Source: Zoroaster sp. YZ-2022 (Eukaryota > Echinodermata > Asteroidea > Forcipulatida > Zoroasteridae). Taken from it: a DNA stretch of 64,000 nucleotides. Both the position numbers and the translations under genes were made by a program. Positions 57,723 to 64,000 of this stretch are shown here, in pieces. Under the pieces are notes generated by a model. The model was not told the DNA's origin. It saw only the letters and a list, made by a program, of their open reading frames with translations, and did no database searches. The first letter of the stretch is position 1. The number at the start of each line of letters is the position of its first letter. The stretch is from the NCBI GenBank assembly GCA_029582265.1, contig CM055822.1, forward strand, positions 43,150,733 through 43,214,732, in the 5' to 3' direction.

Positions 57723-58054
57723 AGATGTATCACCACTGTTTATCTGGCAATTGTTAGTTTTTATTGGAACATTGATAATTTCGTTTTTAGAAAGATAAAC
57801 AAACACTTTTAAATGATATATTTGTCAGTAGTGTAATTTAACAGTAAAACAGTGCCAAAATAAATTTATGAGAGGACCTACCAGAAATTCATTTCGATAA
57901 ATATTTACTGCATAGAACCATGATTATCAAAAGTAATTCGAGAAATTTGTCCTTTTAAAGCATTGTTTTCACTTTCTCCAATATAGCAATGTTCCAATGG
58001 GAAAAGGACATTTCCGGGAATTGCTGAAATAGCGAAAAATACGGGCGGTCATCT
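57723..58054. mobile_element. MITE M1, best copy with TTAA on both sides
   Basis: TTAA at 57719-57722 and 58055-58058. Arms AGATGTATCACCACTGTTTA and inverse of AATACGGGCGGTCATCT, with AATGTTCCAATGGGAAAAGG / TTATTGGAACATTG inside. Confidence 0.85.
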
Positions 58055-58059
58055 TTAAT

Positions 58060-59038
58060 TGTTCGAGAAACATTATGATAAATGCATAGGTTTCATTTCG
58101 CCTGGTCTTTTATGAGAGAATACTCTGACTGTCTTTAATTAAGAGGCAGTAGATTTATTCTTTGAAGGTTCATTTTATGAAGGTACATAAAGCAACGAAC
58201 AGGATAATCAAAACATGATAATGGTGACGTAAAGGGAAATATCCTTATTTGTTTGATGAGTCTTTCTGCAGCTCCTGAATGCATACTTATATTATTTTAG
58301 ACATTATACTTTTTGTGTACATAATTATGATTATGTAAGTACACGACAAATGGCTGCCGTCAAAAGGATAGGGTACAATTTTACATTTATTTCCATGCTT
58401 TCGTGAAGGAAAAGAATAGCACATTCTGTTGATGTGAAATATATAATTATATGAAAAACAAGCAAGACAAGTATGCGCATGGAAGCCAGAAAAAATAAGT
58501 CTGAAGGCATATTCTGAAAGCCAAGGCTTGTGTATAGAGGTCTGATATAAAATAAAGAGAAAACAAAGAACAAGAATATGAACACAGGAACAGACAAATG
58601 GAACAGTCACAGAACTAAGGAGTAAGTAATCCCCTACTAAGGAGTAGGGGATTAGAGCTGCAACGGAGGATACAACTTAATTTGGTGACGACCCGCCTTC
58701 CCTCCCTTTCCTCTGTCCCTTACCCTCTCCCCTCACACCTCAATGATAATGCCTTCGCTGTGTCCTTGCCCACACTGTGTATGCAGCGTGTCTGTTTACA
58801 CGGACGAGGCGGAGCTATAAGTGTGCGCTCAGTGTGCATGGTTTTAGATCGGAGCATAAACGGTTTTCTGATGAAAACGTTATTAAATAGGTGAACAGTA
58901 TAGGCCTATTCTTTTTTCAGTATTGAAACACAAAGATCTTGGTGAGCTTATTGCGTGTTCTTGTAGTTAATTGTGTAACATATATAACATACAGAATACA
59001 CGTATATAGGCCTACCAACGTATTTTGTTTGCTTTGAA
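58060..59038. other. Region upstream of gene C
   Basis: No supported exon. A short inverted pair CCCCTACTAAGGAGTAGGGG lies at 58631-58650. A promoter for gene C is expected before 59039, but no TATA box or initiator could be assigned. Confidence 0.4.
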
Positions 59039-60531
59039 ATGGCGCAGGACAACTTGGGATTTTTTCAAATCTTCGTACTAATTCTCTATGCGCTGTCGCA
59101 AGTATCGGCGGCTTACGGGAAAACATCCATTGCAAAATGGTGTGGAATAGTGGATGTTGCCTTGGTGGACATGAATTTCTCATCCACTACTACTACAAAC
59201 CACAAGCTCTGTCATCTAGCTTGCCTGAATTCAACGAATTGTCAGTCGGCTAACTACTGGTCTAAGACCCATCTGTGTGAATTCAACAACGCCTCACACT
59301 TCAATGTTTGTGGCCGGTATTTGGTCGAGCAGCAAGGGTCAATCTATACCTTTATCGAAGCTGATGTATGTATGATTTTTTGCCTGCTTGCATCGTGTAT
59401 ATGGATGTTTGTTTCTTGCTGTGATCATCCCAATATACCTCAGTTCTATCTATTATATAAATTGTATTAACTTTGTATTTGTCTACATCAGGGGCAGATC
59501 CAGGCCTTATGAAGGGAGGGGTCCAAATGTTGGAATTACTGTGTAATGTAAATGACATAACCCCGCTGGCATTAACAGCACCTTTCAAGTGGAAATAACA
59601 AAACAATATATACTATAGGCATATAGGTTTTTCCTGGTCAGTTTCAGAATATTACATCCAGCTTAGTCAATTTCATTTTGAGATTTATATTCCTTTACAT
59701 CAACATTAAATTGTATTTGTTGAGTATTCGAATGACCTTAACTATCATTCATAACCAAAATCAGTTCATTCAAATTGAAAGTGGCGTTGAGTTCATTCAA
59801 TTTTGTCAAAGCTTGTTTAGAAACAAGATCATCATCATCGTCATCATCATCGCCATCATCACCATCATAATCATTGTTATCATCACCGTTATCGACATCA
59901 GTATCATACTATTACCACCACCATCGCCACCATCATCACAATCACCATTATTACCACCACCACCACCATCGCCACCATTATCATCACCATCATCACCATC
60001 ACCATCACCATCACCATCACCATCACCATCACCATCACCATCATCACCATCACCATCATCGTCATCACCATTATCACCATCACATCATCTGGCATCCTCT
60101 GGCATCATCATCATCTTTCAATTTCGATTTTCTGGTATAATGTTTTCAAAACTTATTGTTGACTAGATGATAAAATAACCATGATAAGAATGGTTTTACT
60201 GTATTATGTCCCGAAATCTTTTTTTTTTCTCGAAAGTTTACTGAACTTACTGAACGCCATATATTGTATGAAATAATATCATTTTAAAATATTCGTTTTC
60301 TTTTCTAAAATGAATGTGATCAATGTTCCGATTTTTGAAAAATGCCCGTAAATTATCGAAACACACGGGCGGTATACATCTTTGGTTGTTTTGTATGATG
60401 CAATGATGATCACTTAAACACTAACCAAGTGTATATTCTTCCTCAGATGGGATGCGACATTCAGCATGGATCAACTCGTACTACGTACTGCAATGATAAC
60501 AAATCAATAAATCCTTGTAATAACGGTCAAG
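59039..60531 (+). CDS. Gene C: secreted apple/PAN plus EGF protein, 5' part
   Basis: Exon 1 (59039-59365) starts MAQDNLGFFQIFVLILYALS, a signal peptide with a likely cut after QVSAAYG. The apple/PAN domain follows: WCGIVDVALVDMN, KLCHLACLNSTNCQSANY, LCEFNNASHFNVCGRYL, with six cysteines placed as in PAN_1 domains. The donor GAT/GTATGT leaves phase 0. Exon 2 (60447-60531), after TTCCTCAG and before GTGAGT, reads MGCDIQHGSTRTTYCND, then NPCNNGQ, the opening of an EGF-like module, and leaves phase 1. Exon 1 is followed downstream by a (CAT/CAC) tract in the intron. The following exons would be outside or unrecognised. It is the N-terminal end of the family whose C-terminal exons appear in genes A and B. 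No disruption is visible. Probably an extracellular matrix or secreted protein. Confidence 0.78.
59827..60095. repeat. Compound (CAT/CAC)n microsatellite in the gene C intron
   Basis: About 270 bp of ATC-type triplets, with a pure (ACCATC)n core at about 59990-60040. The long serine/proline- or histidine-rich open frames here are by-products of the repeat. Confidence 0.9.
60185..60382. mobile_element. MITE M1, partial copy in the gene C intron
   Basis: The right end CAATGTTCCGATTTTTG, CACACGGGCGGTATACATCT matches M1. The left end is missing. Confidence 0.6.
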
Positions 60532-60539
60532 GTGAGTAA

Positions 60540-62500
60540 TTGTCTGTCCGTTCGGTCGGTCACAGGGGCTATTTGTCTGTTTGTCTGTCGGGCTATCTTT
60601 CTGCAATCCGTCCTTCCATCGTCTACCAACCGTCTCACAGTGGACCAGGGTGAAACCAAAGTGCGCCAAAATGGGTCATTTGTGTATGTGCCAGATATAA
60701 TTTCTTTTACATGTTTTAGGTTAAGACCCCTACGACTATTTTATGAACAAATTAACCTCCAATTAATATTTAATGACTGTAGAACCGCCATTGAATTGCC
60801 TTGTGTGATTTTGACAGAAGCTATCGTCATGTAAATTGAAGTGAACTCAGTGCATGGTCTATATTTTATCAACATTAAGTCGATTGTAAACTAGCTTTTT
60901 GATTTCATCAGCAACAATTTCAACAGTCACTTTCAGCTCACAAATTGAAAGCATTTTTCATTAAATGAGTGATTAGAATTAAAATGGTTTGTCTTCTGTT
61001 TGAAAACTTGACAAGACCTCGGACTTGCGTTTCTTTTGCTGTCCTTGGACTTGCGTTTCTTTTGCTGTCCTCGGACTTGCGTTTATGTTGTTGTTCAGTA
61101 TAGTTTGTACTTCATGTGTCTCAATTGGTCTCAATTCAAAACCGATATACAACAATCGGAATACGTGTACATGATATATATTTTCCTTATTGGACTGCAT
61201 AGCATTAATTGCTTGATTATTAATTGCCGTGCTTGCTTGATTACTATGCCAGTAATAAAACAATCCATTCAACTGGTGATATCAATAATTATGGTACAGT
61301 CAAAATGGTATAGGCGAGCCAGTTATCAAGGGCAACCATTACGTCAATTGACAAATAAATAAACCTTACAATAAAAGAGATATCAAGTTTGAATTTTAAC
61401 ACTGTCAATCATATAACGCGACAAAACACTATATGTTGCCAAGGAAATCATACATTCAGTCTGTTAAAGTTGCCCGTTGCAACTTACTTGAGTGGATATA
61501 CAAAATGTACACAAATATTCCAATCCACAAATTGCCATGCTATGCCATTCTACCATGTGAAAACCACTTGAACATACCTAATTTGTATTGCATTATAAAG
61601 TCATCTACAACAGCCCAAAGAATATGCCAAAAAAGACATAGCAATTGGTATTAACGAGTTTGAACTGGAATGAACTAAACACTGAATAAGAATAGTGATA
61701 CTCTTGATTCTCAGCCTGATACTCTGATATACACGTGTACAGTGTGTGATCAGCCTGAAGAACTTCAAACATACCAAAACAAATTTCTAGAAACACTGAA
61801 GCTAAACTAATTTGAGAATTTAATCTCCCCAAATTATCATAGTTTCTTATTTATATTAAACTCTTCATAACCTTATCAGGTTTAAGATCAATCTTTACAT
61901 AGAATGCTGGAAGTAAGAATATGTATATGATACCAGCATCATGAAAATTGTTCCATATGTTTCTGAGCAAAGTGCAAACGTTCATACAACTGCATGGTCA
62001 ATTGATGCAAAGTGTTTATCCCCATAGTATGCATAAGTCTTTATCTTAAAAAGGGTTGTAAATAAAAATTCGTTTGCAGTTTCGATTTCAAAAATGACTC
62101 AGTTACAAGACTCAGTTACAAACGTGAAGCCTGAAGGGAGGACGCTGGACACTACAAGGGGAGGGAAAGGGAGAATTTTAATGGCCATATTTGAAATCAA
62201 CAATAACACCGATGGTGGAAGCAAGGGGCAAGGGGGACGTTAGAAAAGGTCCTGGTTTTTCTCCCATCATTTGGAAGCATTTTTTTAAAACATATAGCCT
62301 TGAGTATGTTTCTTTGTAACCAGTGGAGTTAATGATTCTCTAAAACTATATAAAACATTCTCTAAAACTGGCACAACATTTTCGCAACATTATTCCAAAA
62401 TGGTTTGAAATTTCTCTAAATTTTCTTAATAATAATGTTTTTAATTTTGTTTCCTCGAATTAATGTTTCAAACCCAAATGATTGCTTTATTTTTAATTTG
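60540..62500. other. Gene C intron or intergenic sequence
   Basis: A 29-bp minisatellite (2.5 units of CGGACTTGCGTTTCTTTTGC-type sequence) lies at 61016-61085. No clear continuation of the EGF module was found. An exon-like stretch at 62520-62680 (AG before, GT after) shows no family match. Confidence 0.45.
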
Positions 62501-63370
62501 TTATTTTTGCTCAGTTTCAGAGGGGCCTGGGGAACGGTTAGGACAGGCCAACGTTTAGAATTATCTTTCAAAATAATTTATGGTACATCACTCAGTGGCC
62601 ACTGGCGGCCTTCCAATAATTCTCCCCGCAAAATGGAAATTAACAAACATTGGCAGGGACTCAAATCCTTCAGAACAGGTGTTTTTATCCCACGTTCCAA
62701 TGATGTTTTTGGGGATTACCAATGCAATAATCCATCCAATCATTTTAACAGACTTGTTTTCCAATTATGCCATATTTCTTTATTTTGAACGATAGATTTT
62801 CAACCATTTATAATTATAAAGGATAACCTCTGACCAAGATAAGAATACGTTTTTAATACATGCCTCTGTGGATTTTTACTGTGCTCTCGCCTGATTCAAT
62901 TCCCAATGGATTTTAGCCAAATATTTTTCTCACGCATGCTGTCAATTCAATATTTATTTTGGAGACTTTCTGGTCCTTATTAATGTGGTTAAGATCCTGA
63001 AATAATTTTCCAAAATGGACTCAATAAAATTACATTTTATAAGCTGGCCTTGGACCCCCGGAATGAACTATAGACACTGAATAAGAATTGTGGTCTAGCA
63101 CCACGACACCTTTATAATCAGCCTGATACTTTTATATGCATTCACAGAACAGAACGGTATACACATGTGTACAGTATGTGATCAACCTGAATAACTTCAA
63201 ACATGCAAATTGCTACAAACACTGAAGCTCTTGCCTAATTCAATTCCCGATGGATTTTAGCCAAATATTTTTCTCACGCATGTTGCCAATTCAATATTTT
63301 TTGGGGAGACTTTCTGGTCCTTATTAAAAATACTGTGGTTAAGATCCTGAAATCATTTTCCAACCGTTTA
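61670..63370. repeat. Two interleaved direct repeats
   Basis: 61670-61810 is repeated at 63060-63235 (GAACTAAACACTGAATAAGA, GTGTGATCAGCCTGAA, ACTTCAAACAT, AAACACTGAAGCT). 62885-63010 is repeated at 63229-63370 (GATTTTAGCCAAATATTTTT, CTCACGCATG, GGAGACTTTCTGGTCCTTAT). Together they mark a local segmental duplication. Confidence 0.75.
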
Positions 63371-63918
63371 TTTTGAATAGGTTCAAGTGAATTTCAACTT
63401 TTTTGTAAAAGAAATACTAGATTTTTGATACTGTACGACATTTGAAACCAATTGAAACAATATAGCCGCCAATACGTTTAAATGCAATATGTTGTATTTT
63501 TTCCCAATACATGATTTTTAAAAGTTTTTTTTCAGATTTGTTTTGCTCAATATATACATTGACATGAATAGTACCATGGATGTTATTATACCTGCCTTTA
63601 TTGTACTTTTTCACAATTTTGGGTCAAAATCTTTTAAACAATCATGTTTTGGAACTAAATAACCCAAAATGTTGGATATAGTACTGAAGACATTTGTGCC
63701 AAATGTCATGTCATGGGTATAGCGCCCCTAACGAGAACAAAAGAAACAAATTCCAGGCTTAAAATGATGTTTAAAAGATGTCAAACTAAATTGTTAATAT
63801 TGAAACAAGAAATGCCATTCAAGGTAAATTTAAAATTAATCAAATGGTCGAATTTTAATGACTGAATTTTGATGTTGGTATTAATCTTCCCTAAAAATGT
63901 TTTGTTGGAATTTCGGTC

Positions 63919-63960
<42 letters not shown>

Positions 63961-64000
63961 GTCACCAGAGGGTTTAGTGGTGATCTTATGGAAACGCCTG
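63371..64000. other. Repeat-derived end of window
   Basis: Relatives of the 9.8-10.8 kb repeat (CGCCAATACGTTTAAATGC; GGGTATAGCGCCCCTAACG). An (AT)n run lies at 63923-63957. No gene. Confidence 0.5.

Noticed and set aside
58287..58610. Overlapping hydrophobic minus-strand frames
   Set aside because: AT-rich sequence without domain, splice or start context.
59678..60166. Long open frames rich in Ser/Pro or His across the triplet repeat, on both strands
   Set aside because: They are produced by the (CAT/CAC)n tract and lie in the gene C intron. No domain or start context supports them.
62520..62680. Possible exon with AG and GT borders
   Set aside because: The translation matches no domain of the apple/EGF family and has no EGF cysteine pattern.

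Overview
This is a gene-poor, repeat-rich, AT-rich stretch of an animal nuclear genome. Multi-exon genes with GT-AG introns, LINE, SINE, MITE and tyrosine-recombinase retroelement remains, and a secreted apple/EGF-type gene family point to a marine invertebrate. An echinoderm or hemichordate would fit, but the sequence does not fix the species. No bacterial, organellar, rRNA or CRISPR signal was seen. Family assignments are from recalled motifs; no database was searched.

Three members of one host gene family lie in the same orientation. Gene A ends at 1834 (last two exons present). Gene B (30.37-32.23 kb) keeps exons in matching phase but carries stops and frameshifts. Gene C starts at 59039 with a signal peptide, an apple/PAN domain and the start of an EGF module, and runs off the right edge. 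Genes A and B carry the same TTAA-flanked MITE 19 bases after the same splice donor, so they arose by duplication after that insertion.

Between A and B: small MITEs and foldbacks (3-12 kb), two LINE ORF1 remnants (6.6-7.5 and 11.3-12.5 kb), a decayed multi-exon gene resembling DUF6589 proteins (13.4-18.7 kb), a RecQ-helicase fragment facing it (19.1-19.4 kb), a THAP-type gene remnant (21.3-21.7 kb) and a tyrosine-recombinase retroelement (24.9-29.9 kb). The retroelement has split direct repeats placed between gag and pol and sits inside a near-perfect palindrome.

Between B and C: a LINE on the minus strand (33.3-37.8 kb) interrupted by a 690-bp TTAA-flanked element encoding a THAP domain; a family of hairpin-ended elements with internal ~140-bp tandem units (38.9, 42.0, 45.4, 48.7, 49.9 and 52.7-55.5 kb); a nested foldback at 42.6-43.8 kb; a second LINE (46.1-48.6 kb); and a tRNA-derived SINE (51.7-52.05 kb) whose 3' end matches that of the second LINE. 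Most coding potential is transposon-derived and broken. Only genes A and C look possibly functional.
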